Below are positions 1 through 11,514 of a DNA stretch of 64,000 nt, piece by piece; within the stretch, counting starts at the first letter, position 1; the number at the start of each line of letters is the position of its first letter. Source of the DNA: Pseudomicrostroma phylloplanum. Its lineage: Eukaryota; Basidiomycota; Exobasidiomycetes; Microstromatales. The stretch lies in assembly GCA_039545275.1 (NCBI GenBank), contig BCHS01000014.1, positions 189,930-253,929 on the forward strand. Direction: 5' to 3'. Below the pieces are notes generated by a model that was not told the DNA's origin, did not search any database, and saw nothing but the letters and a program-made list of their open reading frames with translations. The translations under genes and the position numbers were made by a program.

Positions 1-93
1 ACCATCAGCAGCACGTTCTAGCACTTCTTTCATCCATCCTCGGCCTTCCACCCACGCCTACCTCTTCCGACCGCTGCATCATCCGCACACGCA

Positions 94-2462
94 ATGTCTT
101 TCCCTAACCGATTCGGTTCATGTGAGCATCTCTCAGCCGGACGCGCATATATCGTGCCCATCTACTGACTATCCCTGCCCTCCACGCCCTCTCTCTCACA
201 GCCCCTGCTCTCCCACGAGATTACGGCCTGGTTCAGTCCACTTCCTACACCCCCTCGAGCACAATTGACGAGGAAGATTACGAAGACGAGCAAGAAGAAG
301 GAGCCGCGGTCCGGCGCGCAGACGATCAATCCTCCCTGGCTCCCACGGCTGACGAGAGCGATAATGACGAAGCGGGCGAATCCGCCGTAAGCTCTAGCCA
401 TGGAGGTGATGACAACATGTCTCAGCTCAGCATGTCACACGCTTCCGACGCAGCCGCCACCACACCTCGCGCATCCAGCAGGACCCGTGCAAAGTCAGCG
501 GCCAGAGGCAGAAGTGCGTCCACCAATGGTGGTGTCGCCGGGTCGCACTTCAGTCGGAGAGCAAGCAACACTAGCGCCAGCGGCCACCATGAGCCTGCGG
601 GCCATCATGAGCACGGGGGCATCGCTAGTAGTCTCCTCTCCGCATCCTTCCTCCTCGGTGGGGAACCGCTTCAACCCCCTCGGACTGCTGATCTTCGCAA
701 CGAAAGCGAGGCTGCCGAAGCAGGCGATCTTGAAGCTTGGGAAGACAACGACCCTACGCCCATGCCCAACCGCTTTCCGGGAGGCCAAGACGGCTGGCTC
801 ACCCGGCCTCCTATCACCCGGCCCAGCGAGACCACTTCGCTCCTCAGTCAGCGGACACCAAGCGGTCACAGCTATGCCTCCGTCACTGGCAATGGCGACC
901 ATCATGCCTCCGGCTCCGCCGCCCCTCCTCACCACCATCATTCCAACCCGCATGCTAGCGGTCTCCTCCCATCTGGCAGCGCATGGGCCAATATGGGCAA
1001 CCTCGCGCAACCCATGCCTCCCCCGCTCGCTGTCATCGACGAGATTGAGCACGAGGCCCCGACGGACAATGTGCCTCGTCGCGAGCTCTGGATCCTGACC
1101 AAGTACTCCCTGCCGGTTTGGGGTACCCATTTGCTGGAGCTGTCCTTGAACGTCGTGTCGGTCTTCTCCATTGGCCACCTGGGAACCACGCAGCTGGCCG
1201 CTGCTTCTCTTTCCTCGATGACCGCCAACGTCACTGCCTTTTCCCTCCTCTCTGGGTTCATCTCCGCCCTGGACTCGCTGCTACCGCCTGCATTCACACA
1301 GCAACCCAAGCGAGTGGGCGTATACACGCAAAGCATGGCCATCATCGTCTTTGCGCTGTGCTTCCCCATTGCACTGGTGTGGCTCAATGCCGAGCGCGTC
1401 CTCCTTGCCCTTGGACAGGACAAGGAAGTGGCCCGCCTCAGTGGTCTCTACCTCAAGGTGATGCTGCCTGGTGTGCCCGCGTATGCCGGCTTTGAAGTCT
1501 GCCGACGTTACCTGCAGGCGCAGGGCCTGATGAGCGCCTCGACGATGGTCCTCCTGCTGGTCTCGCCGCTCAATGCTTTCCTCAATTGGCTGCTGGTGTG
1601 GGGTCCAGACTCGGTGCGTCTGGGCTTCGTGGGTGCTCCTCTAGCCTCGGCGATTTCCAACTGGATCATGTTCATCCTAGCCATTGGGCAGTGCTACCTT
1701 ACCCCACGCACAGCCTGGGGCGGCTTCTCTCTCACCTCGGCGCTCAAAAGGACGAACATGGCGCCCTGTCTCTCCCTCGGCTTTTACGGCTTCCTCGCCA
1801 TCTCTTCCGAATGGTGGGCATGGGAGATTAGCTCCCTGATCACCTCGATGCTCGGCACCACTCCCCTCGCGGCGCAATCTGTGCTCCTGGTCTGCTCCTC
1901 CATCTTCTACCAGCAGCCCTTTGCCATCTCCGTCGCCGCCGCGGTGCGCATCGGCAACCTCCTCGGAGCTCTCAAACCCTACGAAGCGCAGGCGTCGTCG
2001 AATGCCTCGCTGCTCCTCTCCCTAGGATCGGGCGTGCTCAACTCCTCCCTCGTGCTTCTCTTCAAGAACGAGATTGCAGGCCTCTTCTCAGAGGATCCCG
2101 AGGTGATCAGCCTCCTCACAGGCACCCTGCCTCTGCTGGCCCTCTTCCAGCTCGCAGACGCCTTTGCTGGCGTGGCGGGAGGGATCCTGCGCGGGACAGG
2201 TCGACAGCACCTGGGAGCCTACATGAACATGTTCGCCTATTACGTCGTTGCCCTCCCGCTCGGCGCATGGCTCACCTTCCGGTACCATGGGGACGGAATG
2301 GGACTCAAGGGCATGTGGGTAGGACTCACTACCGCGCTGGCCATCTCTGCCGTTGGTGGCTGCTGGCTGGTCAGTAGGACAAAGTGGACCGACGAGGTGA
2401 GGAAGGTCCAGGCCAGAATGGGAGAGGATGGAGTCGCGGCGCCGGCTGCTGGTGGGCACTAG
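94..2462 (+). CDS. MATE family multidrug/toxin exporter
   Basis: Exons 94-121 and 202-2462 (intron 122-201, donor gtgagc, acceptor cacag). Joining them in phase 1 gives 762 aa. The upstream exon is supported because the frame stays open and acidic (TIDEEDYEDEQEEG) through 202-416 ahead of the first ATG at 417. Residues 1 to about 300 are a hydrophilic Ser/His-rich cytoplasmic tail; about 305-745 form the 12-helix MATE core, starting near ELWILTKYSLPVWGTHLLEL and including a GGILRGTGRQ segment typical of eukaryotic MATE proteins. Members of the family export organic cations and drugs in exchange for H+ or Na+ at the plasma or vacuolar membrane. The substrate cannot be told from the sequence. 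Family assignment is firm; the first exon is an inference from splice signals and phase. Confidence 0.88.
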
Positions 2463-2702
2463 AGGAGAGATGCGGATCACATTCGGTACCGCGTCGGTAT
2501 CCTTATTGACTATTGTGTAGATGGTCCAGTACATAGCTATCTTCCCCAAAACTTATCTTGTACTTCTGCTTCCCGTGCATGCATCGCTCGTACTCGCAAT
2601 GTTAAGATACTAGAGACAACATCTCCGCAGATAATTGGGCATGTGTCCATTCGTCTGCCTGCTGCCGAAGAAAAAGATCGATAAAAAGCCTGGGTGATAC
2701 CC

Positions 2703-2719
2703 AAAAACCATCGCAAAAA
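2703..2719 (-). terminator. Pol III T-run terminators of the tRNA-Tyr gene
   Basis: On the minus strand a run of five T (2719-2715) begins 7 nt beyond the tRNA 3' end, and a second T5 (2707-2703) follows 7 nt later. T runs of four or more end RNA polymerase III transcription; the second would act as a backup. Confidence 0.75.
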
Positions 2720-2725
2720 GAGAAG

Positions 2726-2833
2726 TCCCCACTCTCGGAATCGAACCGAGGGCCTCGGGTGCACATGTCTTTCGACAGCAGAGTGTGATCAGCCAATTAC
2801 AAACCCACGCTCTTCCATCTGAGCTAAGTGGGG
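2726..2833 (-). tRNA. tRNA-Tyr (GUA) with a 35-nt intron
   Basis: Read on the minus strand from 2833 to 2726. The acceptor stem CCCCACT pairs with AGTGGGG, and the C1-G72 pair is the hallmark of eukaryotic tRNA-Tyr. D-stem GCTC/GAGC, anticodon stem TGGGT/ACCCG with one G-U pair, loop TTGTAAC after splicing with anticodon GTA, T-arm CTCGG-TTCGATT-CCGAG, discriminator A. The intron (2796-2762) follows position 37, the canonical site, and the mature tRNA is 73 nt before CCA addition. tRNA-Tyr genes carry introns in most eukaryotes, removed by the TSEN/Sen endonuclease. Confidence 0.96.
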
Positions 2834-2868
2834 CCGGGATATTGATGAGCAACGGAGGGCACAGACCG

Positions 2869-2876
2869 TATATATA
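2869..2876 (-). promoter_or_regulatory. TATATATA element upstream of tRNA-Tyr
   Basis: An 8-nt TATATATA lies about 36 nt upstream of the tRNA 5' end. Some fungi (S. pombe) need such an upstream TATA for tRNA transcription. Being palindromic, it could instead serve the plus-strand GTP cyclohydrolase gene, whose ATG is 177 nt away. Confidence 0.45.
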
Positions 2877-3052
2877 GGTTACAGTATGAGATAACTCACT
2901 TGCGGGACCAAAATTTGACCGTGCCTGACTCCCCGCCTCCGCGATCTTCGCAGGCTGCACCAACCCGGACTGCTATATTCCCGTCTGTCTATCCATCCTA
3001 TCTGCCGTCGCTCCTATCGCCCATCGCTACCTCTCCCGCTCCCACTGTCATC

Positions 3053-4546
3053 ATGGACGCAGATGCAGAAGCCTCTTCTTTTGCCACTGGCTCGGAATAC
3101 TTCAACTCCATCTTTGCTACCGCGCTCGACCGGGCAGGGATGAAGGCGGAAGACCTGCGATCCGCGGCTGCGAGCTCATCGACTCCGCCTCAGCTGCTCT
3201 CGTCAAGTCCGAGCAAAGGCGGTCCCTCTACGAGCAGCGCCGGCATCGATGGCTCCCAACACTCTTCCACACTAGCCCCGGGCTCTTCCGCTGCTGCTGA
3301 AGGTGCGCCCAGTGTGCCAGATGCGGCTGCTGCTGCTGGTACGAGTTCCCGCTCTCGCGCTCCAGGCCCCGATCACATCGACATCGACGCGAACATCTCG
3401 AACCGGCTCGGCTCTACTTCGCTAGGCAATGGAGCTATCAGTCCTCCTTCGGACACAGAAGCTGACGACTCGGAGCAGTTCAACGGGATGCATGCTTCTA
3501 CCTCTTCTCTTCCACCTCGAGGGGCCACTACTACTTCAAAGGTCTCCGGCCCTTCATCCATGTCCGCGTCCGCATCTGCGTCTTCATCGGCAGCGCAAGC
3601 TCCCAACCATGGACGTCGCTCCTCCTCGACCCACAGCAGCCTCGTCGCTAATGGCTCTCGCGCCGCCCTCTCTCGGCAAGCCGCACTGGACTTTGCAAAG
3701 ATCCGCGGTGGAGGTCTGGGCACTCCTACGGGCGAGCGGACCTTCATGGGTGCCTCCTTTGGCGGCGGCGGAAACATTCCCGGCACCAATGCCCCTCCGA
3801 GTGGCACAATGACTCCCGTGATGGATAAAGACGGGCTAGGCTGGCCCGCAAAGAAGACGTTAGACCGATTGAACTATTCTGCTGAGCAGGCCGCCGCAAA
3901 CCAGGCCAGGTTGGCCGGAGCTGTCAAGACTGTGCTGGAATGTTTGGGGGAGGACCCGGAGAGGGACGGATTGGCTAGAACGCCAGAAAGGTACGCCAAG
4001 GCGCTCTTGTGGATGACAAGAGGATACGAAGAGAGGCTGAGTGGTGAGTCCAGGCAGCTAGCCACGGTATGCTCACATGCGTGGTGATTGAATCACAGAC
4101 TTGCCGGCCCCGCTCTCGCCTACTTCACCCCAGACGTCATTGCGAATGCCATCTTCGATGAGGAGCACGACGAAATGGTCATCGTCCGCGACATTGAGAT
4201 TGCCTCGCTCTGCGAGCACCACCTTGTCCCCTTCAAGGGCAAGATCCACATCGGCTACATCCCCAATCGTCTCGTCATCGGCCTCTCCAAGCTAGCAAGG
4301 ATAGCCGAGACATTCGCGCGCCGACTGCAGGTGCAAGAACGGCTGACCAAGCAGGTCGCTCTGGCCCTCGATGAGGCAATTCGGCCCCAGGGCGTAGCAG
4401 TGGTGATGGAGTGCGAGCACATGTGCATGGTCATGAGGGGCGTACAGAAAGTGGGGAGTTCGACGGTCACAAGTTGCATGCTGGGCGTGTTTAGAGATCG
4501 GCAAAAGACCAGACAGGAGTTCCTAGAGCTGATCAAATCGAAGTGA
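3053..4546 (+). CDS. FOL2: GTP cyclohydrolase I
   Basis: Converts GTP to 7,8-dihydroneopterin triphosphate, the first step of folate and pterin synthesis; a cytosolic homodecamer. Exons 3053-4043 and 4134-4546 (intron 4044-4133, donor gtgagt, acceptor accccag), 467 aa. The acceptor at 4133 is chosen because it restores [20 protein letters not shown], matching the family; the nearer AG at 4098 is out of frame. Zinc-site and catalytic segments [18 protein letters not shown] and [21 protein letters not shown] are intact. The catalytic core covers about residues 275-467; the first 270 are a Ser/Ala-rich extension making the protein nearly twice the usual length. ATG 3053 is the first in-frame ATG. 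Confidence 0.95.
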
Positions 4547-4816
4547 AGGCGAGAGGCGGTACTCAGAATTAAATGCCTGCAACATAATGAGTCATCGATT
4601 AGAGGCGTGGCCTGCTCTGCAGTGCTAGCGATGAGCGGTGTGGATCACAACAATGGCTTGGAGAATAGGGAAGCTCCTCAAGGCGCTTCAGCTTCTGCCC
4701 TGCCTCGAGCTTGTAGCAGAGGACGAGGACGAGGTCATCATCGATCGCATGAGAGAGCGGAGAGTCCGACCGGCATCGATGCCCCACTGTCGGCGGCAAC
4801 GAAGGAGATGTAGAGG

Positions 4817-7681
4817 TCAGCTCTTGGGCTCGGTCTCGCCACCCCAAATGTAGCGGCCCATTTCGCTCCCGATACTCACCTCTCCCGCGCTGACTTCATC
4901 ACAGCACCTCTCAAACTCTACGCTTCCCAGCACGCCCTGCGCATTCTCCAGCACAAACTTCTCCACCTCGACTTGAAGATCCGCATAGTAGTACGTCGCC
5001 AGCAACGTTGCGAAAGCAGAATCTTGCGTTAGATTTGACAACAATTCGGCCTTGGAAAGAGAGCAGAGGTCGGTTTGACCGTAGCGATGGCACAGTTTGT
5101 AGGTTGCCAATGGCGACGAGGAGAGGTGTGACATGGGAGCTGGGTGAGGGTGTGGATCTTCCGCGAGGATGGACCCTAGGAGGGTAGGGGCTCTGGCTTT
5201 CGGCGATTCGTGTGTGAACGGCAGCGAGGGCTGTCGGCGTGAGGTCGAAGTTTCCGAACGCATCGAGGGAGGTGAAGCAGGAGGGGTCTGGTGAGCCCTG
5301 CTAGAGGGAGAAGGCGAAGGATGATTTTGGCCTCCCTGGTAGTGAGAGGAAGAGGTACCACCGGGTCGTCGCTGCTCTTTCTCCGCGAGGCGAAGGTGGT
5401 AGGCACAGAGCTGGTCTGGCAGTGAACAGCTAACAGCACAGCTCCCTCCCCCTGCCTCGAGATCAGTGAGACTGGTCCACCTCCAGATCGGAAGGCGGGT
5501 GAAATCAGGTGATGCTTGGTGCAGACGCTCAGGATTGGCGACCTCCAGCGCAGCTCTCTGATGTGCACCGAGCCAGCTTTCATCCAGAGCCACGCTCCGT
5601 ACGTCTTCGCCGCTCATGAAGTCAACCTTGCCCGTATAGAGATAGCGAATCAGACCCAGAGCAGTGGTGTAGTCTGGATTGCGGGATCAAAGGCCCGGAT
5701 AAGCTTGTTGCTCCATCGCCTGCATGCCAAAGCCGCTGCACTACTTACCGACATCGTCAATCCTCACTGCACGTGCAAGCCTACCACCTTTCTCGTCCCT
5801 TCCCTCTGCAAAGCCAGAGGCTAACATCGTCTTGAAGTAGGTACTTCTGGTGCTCAGAAAGGCACTGTGAACCCAAATGACGCGATCCCTCACCACCACT
5901 TGGACTCTTGACTCGTCATCTGTGCTTAACGGCATTGGCGTCCCGACGGGCCATGGCAGGACTTCAACCTTACAGTGTATGTGACTATCCATCGAGTCCG
6001 AGCAGGGCGTCAAAACGACACCCCTCTCCGAGACCAACAAGGCCAAGTCGCCTGTGATCGGACAGTCCACCAGACTTGTCAAACCTTCTACAATCGAGTG
6101 GGGAAGGAATCGCCCTCCGGGCATGTGAAAAGGCAGAGCAAGGCTCGTCTCGTTGCCGCCCTGCTTTGACTCTTGCTGAGATACGTGGGGCCCTGTACCG
6201 ACCTGAACCACCAACTCAATTGCATCGTGCTTTTCGATGGTTTTGTTGGCAAGGAGAGTGGAGAGCGAGGGGAGGTCTGAGCAGTGATAGAATTCACTCT
6301 CGTACTTGAAGGTAAATGAGGTGGAATGAACCCAGAGGAAATCTTGAGCCTGCGTGGCAGCTAGCGGACCATGCTGCCGCCTCGACAATGGACGGATGCC
6401 AAAGAGAAGGTGGGTTGGTACGGCCGCGATCGGAGACCCATAATCAACGACCATCGAGGTCAAGAAGAGGGACAACACATTGATGTGGTTTCCCACCACC
6501 TCTGAGTCTTCTTCTTCTTCTTCAATTGCTCTCGCCTTGCCATTCCCTTGCCCGTCACCGATCTTCTCCAGGCGTGCTGTTCGTATGAGCTCTACTTTCC
6601 ACTTGCCATCTCCAAAGGTGGGGTGACTTGCCCATACCTCACTCTTGCCAGCGCCAGCGCTGACTGATCGTCCCTCTTCTCCGGCCAGTGGCGTGCTCTC
6701 TACCTCGTCTCGGAGTAGGTGGAGGTCTGTGATCGCCCAGGAAAAGGAGATGAGGGCGTTCTCCTGGAAAGGGCTACCACCACTCCGACCGCCGATCCGA
6801 GGCGCTGATGCATAAAGTGAGGAATGCTGCCGAGGAGTCCCATGGGAAGGAACGGCAGGGCGCTGATGAAAGTGCCCTGCTGTACTATGGTGAGTACAGT
6901 GCGGTAATCTGCAAGGCTGTGGAGACGTCGGCGGTGTGCGCCAGAAGCCTGTGCTGGATGCGAAGCTGGATGCGGATGCTGTTGTGCCGTCATAAGACCC
7001 ATTCTGAGGGGCCGAAGCACCAGAAGATGTAGAAGCGGGACCGAAAGCATTCCTCGGAGCGATACTCACACCATTGTTTGATGTGGCGTTCCTCGCAGAG
7101 ACCGGATTTCTCTCCACCCGAGCCTCATCGCCCGCATCGCTACTCAAGGGGACAAGAGGATTTGTAGGTCTTGATCTCGCCCCAACTCGAATGGCATTCG
7201 AGCCGACATTTGTCAAAGGGGATGCACCTCTGGTAGCGGTGGGCGTCGAGGTCCCCGACAGCCTCGGGCCCAAGGAAAAGGACGCAGTAGCAGGGGAGGG
7301 CGCTGGGGGGATGCCAGACATGTAGATGGAGCTAGAAGCGGGGCTGCTGGAAATCAGGGATCGACGAAGAGCTGAGCTGGTGGGTAGACTAGTGCTTGAC
7401 GGGGTAGATGTATGCGCCTCCGATGGGGACGCGGCGGCGGGCCCCTGTATTTGACCTGAGGAGGAGGTCACAGCAGCAGGTGCAGAAGCCCCCTGAGTGA
7501 ACCCCGGCCCTACAACCGCAGCTGCAATAGTGAGACTTGAAGCCGAGGCGCTGTCGGGAGACCGCGACTGCGGATGTGCTGACATCAGGCTCAAGTGAGA
7601 GGTAACCAATAGTGTGGATGGTATTGCTCGCCAAGAACTCAACCTCGCCCTTTCCGGCAGCATCAACATGGCGGCAGCCAA
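4817..7681 (-). CDS. BTB/POZ domain protein with long disordered N-terminus
   Basis: Exons 7681-5749 and 5673-4817 (intron 5748-5674, gtaagt...atccag, phase 1), 929 aa. The BTB fold lies around residues 585-690: VQVVVRDRVIWVHSAFLSTR and FKTMLASGFAEG before the intron, YTTALGLIRYLYTGKV after it, so the intron falls inside the domain and both halves are needed. Residues 1 to about 300 are Ser/Pro/Ala-rich and probably unstructured; the middle (about 330-560) may hold a MATH-like fold but I cannot confirm that. BTB proteins commonly act as CUL3 substrate adaptors or transcription cofactors; the target is unknown. The second in-frame Met at 7585 is an equally good start. Confidence 0.85.
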
Positions 7682-7958
7682 TTATCGCGCTCAGATCACC
7701 CCCTTTTCTTTCACTCACGGACACGCAGGCGGAACGGAAGGCGGTCTCAGCCAAGTCGGAACGGAAGGCTACCTCTCTTCGACTGGAGCAGCGACGCACA
7801 TATTCAACAAAAGCTTCATCGATAAGCTCACATCAAGCGGAAACCCAGATTTGAATAGCAGTACGAGGGACGGAGACAAGTTGGTTCTAGTTACAGAGAC
7901 ATCAAGGGGTGGCAGCAATCTCGAGCGTTTTGCAAAGTCATTGCTCTCATGGTGAGTT

Positions 7959-9473
7959 CTAGTATCCAACACCAGACTGGTAGACGATAAAGCCCAGCTT
8001 CTTCAAAGCGGCGGTATCTTTGATGATGTTGCGACCGTCGAAGATCCAAGCAGGCTTGGACATGCTCGCGTAGATTGCCTTCCAATTCACAGCAGGAGAC
8101 TCAAATTCTGCCCACTTGGTAAGGAACACCAGTGCCGATGCGCCGACGCAAGCCTGCTGCATTGATGCTTCAACCGTGTAGGCACATTGTTCAGACTGAA
8201 GAGGAACACGAGAGCCTTTGGCGGGACCGAGAGCCCTGTCGATGGCAGATGAGGAGACTTTGGGATCGTAGATGTGAAGGAGTGCCCCATCCTCCAGCAA
8301 GTCTCTGCAGACGTCAATGGCAGGGGCTTCACGGGTGTCGCCGGTGTTTGCCTTGAATGCGAAGCCGAGGATGGCAATGTGCTTGGCGGTGATGGTAGAG
8401 AACATCTTCTGGACGATATTTCTGGCAAAGCGCTGCTTGGTCCAAGCATTCATGACTAAGACTTGTTTCCAATATTCGGCGACTTCGGGCAGTCCAAGAC
8501 TCAACGAGAGATATACCAAGTTCTGTAAGTCCTTCTGGAAGCAGCTGCCACCGAAGCCGATGCCAGCCTCGAGGAACTTGCATCCGATCCTGAGATCGAG
8601 TCGACACGCGGATGAGACTTCATGGACGTTAGCCTCTGTACGTTCGCAGATCGCAGCGATAGCATTGATTGATGAGACTCGTTGGGCTAAGAGGGCATTG
8701 GCTGCGAGCTTGCTGAGTTCACTTGACCACAAGCCCATGGTGACAATGGCTTCGGGTCGTACCCATCGACTGTAGACTTCAGCAAGGCGTTGCTGAGCAA
8801 GTCGCCCGCGGGTGGTAGGCATCGACCCGATGAGCACCCTCGCTGGGTCCAAGAGATCTTCGACAGCAGTGCCCTCGGCAAGGAACTCGGGATTGGAGAG
8901 GATCTCGAAGGTAGCGTTCGAAGGACTGAGGGCGGACAGTATCTGATTCATGCTTTCAGCCGTTCGACATGGTACAGTAGACTTCTCGACGATAATGGTA
9001 CCTCTTTTGCTGACAGTGGCGATGCGTCGAGTGGCTGCTTCGATATAGCAGAGGTCTGCCGCTAGACCGGCTCCAATTCCTGCGACTTTGGTAGGAGTGT
9101 TGACCGAGACGAAGATGAGATCCGCCGCTTCGATTGAGCCATCCACGTCAGTGGTGAAGAAGAGATTGCGTCCGCGAGCCTCTTTGACGATATCATCGAG
9201 TCCAGGTTCGAAGATAGGGAGCTCGTCGCTGTTCCAGGCTCCAATACGGTCTTCGGCTATGTCTGTAATGGTGACCTTGATGTCTGGACATTTCCAAGCC
9301 AGAACGGCGCACGTTGGACCACCAACGTACCCAGCACCGACTTTGTGAACGAGCTGCAAGGTCAAAAGCTGATCCGGCAGCGCAGATAAGGCACCTTCTC
9401 ACTCACTACAGCAGATGTTTCTCACTGGACGGATCTCTGCATCAGTGTCAAAGTAGGAGACATGAGGTGACAT
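7959..9473 (-). CDS. UGD1: UDP-glucose 6-dehydrogenase
   Basis: Oxidises UDP-glucose twice to UDP-glucuronate with two NAD+, supplying glucuronic acid and UDP-xylose for capsule and wall polysaccharides. Exons 9473-9407 and 9340-7959 (intron 9406-9341, gtgagt...cacaaag); 482 aa. The short first exon (22 codons, MSPHVSYFDT...) is included because it completes the Rossmann start RNICC-I-GAGYVGGPTC exactly in phase. Other hallmarks: VSVNTPTKVAGIGAG, EKSTVP, NPEFLAEGTAVEDLLDP and the catalytic-cysteine segment GFGGSCFQKD (Cys about residue 289). All key residues are present. It differs from typical family members around CRLDLRIGCKFLEAGIG, so it could be a second paralogue. It lies head-to-head with the family 2 glycosyltransferase. 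Confidence 0.95.
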
Positions 9474-11059
9474 TGTGAAGGGGACTTGGTATGGAGTGCG
9501 GACAGGATGTTGCAGATAGTGAATGCGTCGATGATAGCGCGGTACAGACCCAGATGCCCTATATTCATAGTGCAACGGAGATCGCCAACTAGCCCATCGA
9601 AAACACCACCAGATCCTGTTCGTGAGGAGCAATCACACTCACTCCATTGCACAATCAAAATTGACGGCGATCAGCCTCTCGAAGCCGCGATCACACTTCT
9701 CATTGCCACACGGGAACCGACGCTCGTGGGAAACACCGCCGATCGTGAAGCTAGTACATTGCTTTGGCAAGCTTGCCACGGGAGTCTAGATCTCAAGGAG
9801 TAAGTCATCAAGAGCCTAGCCTAGGCCTCAGAAGTCGCGGTACAAATATTTGGCCTGGCCTGCTCTTGATAGGACAAAGTGGAGGGACCCTTGCCCTTTC
9901 GAGCTATCAGGTGCGACTGAGCCATGCGAGGTAGGGACCGTGAAGGCGACGCTCGCGACGAAACTGACCACGCAGTAGGGCAGCAGCACGACGTCTCTTC
10001 CGTACTTTGCTCACCCGGTTTGCGAGGGCATCGCTTTAGAATGGCCCGTCTGGCCCGGCCCCTACTGCTCAGTTGTGAGGCTTACAAGAAGGCAAAGACG
10101 TGAAGGTTACTAGCTGGCTTGTGCGTATCATGTATGCTGCCAGGAGCTGTCGTCCTCGCCCTTTGGCGGATATTAAGCTACAGAGCGTCTTCCCAAGTGC
10201 GGATCCTGCCGCTACCGGAAGTCCGTGCTCCCAACGTCTGGCTTTCTTCCTTTGGCGCAATGCGAAGCCCGACACCATCCCCTTACTGCTCTCTCCCCCC
10301 CTCTCTCGGCCGGCTACTGACGAGCAACTATGATGTTGGAGGGTCGAAGGGCGGAATTTCTACAATCGGCAATCATTTCCCACCGCGTCGCTGGCGACAA
10401 CGACGCCACATACGCTGTTCGTGCTATTCTTGCTCCCCCACCGGCTATCGATGCGAGCATACAGCGTCACTGCCGAGTCCAACGTGGGCTAGCCTTCGTT
10501 GCTCCTGTCCGTGCAGGACTGTGGCGCGTGTGCGCGTGCGTGTGGCCTTGCTTGCGCGTACGCAAAATGAGATCGCGCCTGCCGGCTGCGAGGACGGCGC
10601 TGTACACGCCCGCCCTATCTGGCCGAGGTACATCTCGCCAAATCCCACTCCGTCTGGCCAAAGACTCTGTACCGAACACTCCTGTTTCCCTGACGCCTCC
10701 CGGGCTCTTGGCCCGTGGGAATGATATGATAGCTTTGCGGGGAGTCCAGATCTAGTGACCTTCACAGAACTCCGAAGAGCCTTATGCCCCAGGCAGGTGA
10801 CAACAATCTGAGACCTCGATCACAAATGCCACGTTGTGTCACCTTTCCGAGGTAGAGATAGAGAGGCAAATGTTCGCGTGAAACGGCGCACGTTGTGATC
10901 TAGAGGACGGCAAATGTACACTGCCTATGTGCCTAGCGCACCCAGCCACAATCTAATCGACGCGAACGGGGACGCTCCCGCGGCGGAGGTCAATCTGGAG
11001 ACCAGCGGTACTTCAATGCAGGTGATCGTCGACTACACGATTCCGCTGAGGGAGAATCA

Positions 11060-11085
11060 GGGGGGCTGGGGGGGAGGGTAAGGGG
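11060..11085 (+). promoter_or_regulatory. G-quadruplex-like G-rich run upstream of glycosyltransferase
   Basis: Four G runs of 6, 7, 3 and 4 (11060-11065, 11068-11074, 11076-11078, 11082-11085) separated by loops of 2, 1 and 3 nt. This fits the standard intramolecular G-quadruplex pattern on the plus strand, 430 nt before the ATG at 11515. Confidence 0.55.
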
Positions 11086-11376
11086 CCATGGGAACAATTC
11101 TAGCAGTGAAGGCATTGCTGGCAGTGAGCCCGTGGGCTAATCGTCGAGGTAGCAGCCAGTCATACTGAACTCGTACTGAAGAGGGAGTGAAGGTGCACTA
11201 CACCAAAGTCATGGCCTCACGACCTAGGGTCCAGACTCTGAACTGCTATGTTTGCAGCAGATGTCTGGTGACACAGCGAGTCGTCTGGTACGGGACCGTC
11301 TCGAGGCGATAAGGCCACGACAATTTCTCCATGCTCACCGAACAGGATCCAAGCTTGGCCTGTGGGCTCGCTCTCG

Positions 11377-11384
11377 CTATATAG
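11377..11384 (+). promoter_or_regulatory. TATA-like box of the glycosyltransferase gene
   Basis: CTATATAG lies 131 nt upstream of the ATG and is followed by a pyrimidine-rich leader (about 11430-11490), the arrangement usual for fungal core promoters. Confidence 0.4.
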
Positions 11385-11514
11385 TGACTTTCTCTGGCGC
11401 ATCATGTGGGCTCAGAAAGTGTCCCCATAGCAGTCACTTCTTCCATAAGCCCCCTTCACACTCAACCATCTCCTGCCCTCTCCTACTTGAAAAACCCGTA
11501 GCTACAAAGCAAGC

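Larger units (their letters stand above)
9474..11514. other. 2-kb divergent intergenic region, no gene seen
   Basis: Separates the starts of UGD and the glycosyltransferase and is four to five times longer than the other divergent spacers here. Open frames inside it (e.g. 10119-10724, 10330-10755) look non-coding and overlap one another. It holds a CA/TG-rich alternating purine-pyrimidine stretch near 10525-10560, the G-rich run at 11060-11085 and a TATA-like box at 11377. It probably carries regulatory sequence for both genes. Confidence 0.6.

Noticed and set aside
400..1098. Plus-strand 232-aa open frame and minus-strand 495-1178 frame
   Set aside because: Both overlap the MATE coding sequence in other frames and show no family features; they are shadows of a GC-rich gene.
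4088..4546. Separate short GTP cyclohydrolase gene starting with TTG
   Set aside because: It is the second exon of FOL2; the 4044-4133 intron restores the conserved [13 protein letters not shown] junction.
10119..10755. Two overlapping open frames in the long UGD/synthase spacer
   Set aside because: Unlike protein in composition, no splice partners, no recognisable domain; probably chance frames in GC-rich DNA.
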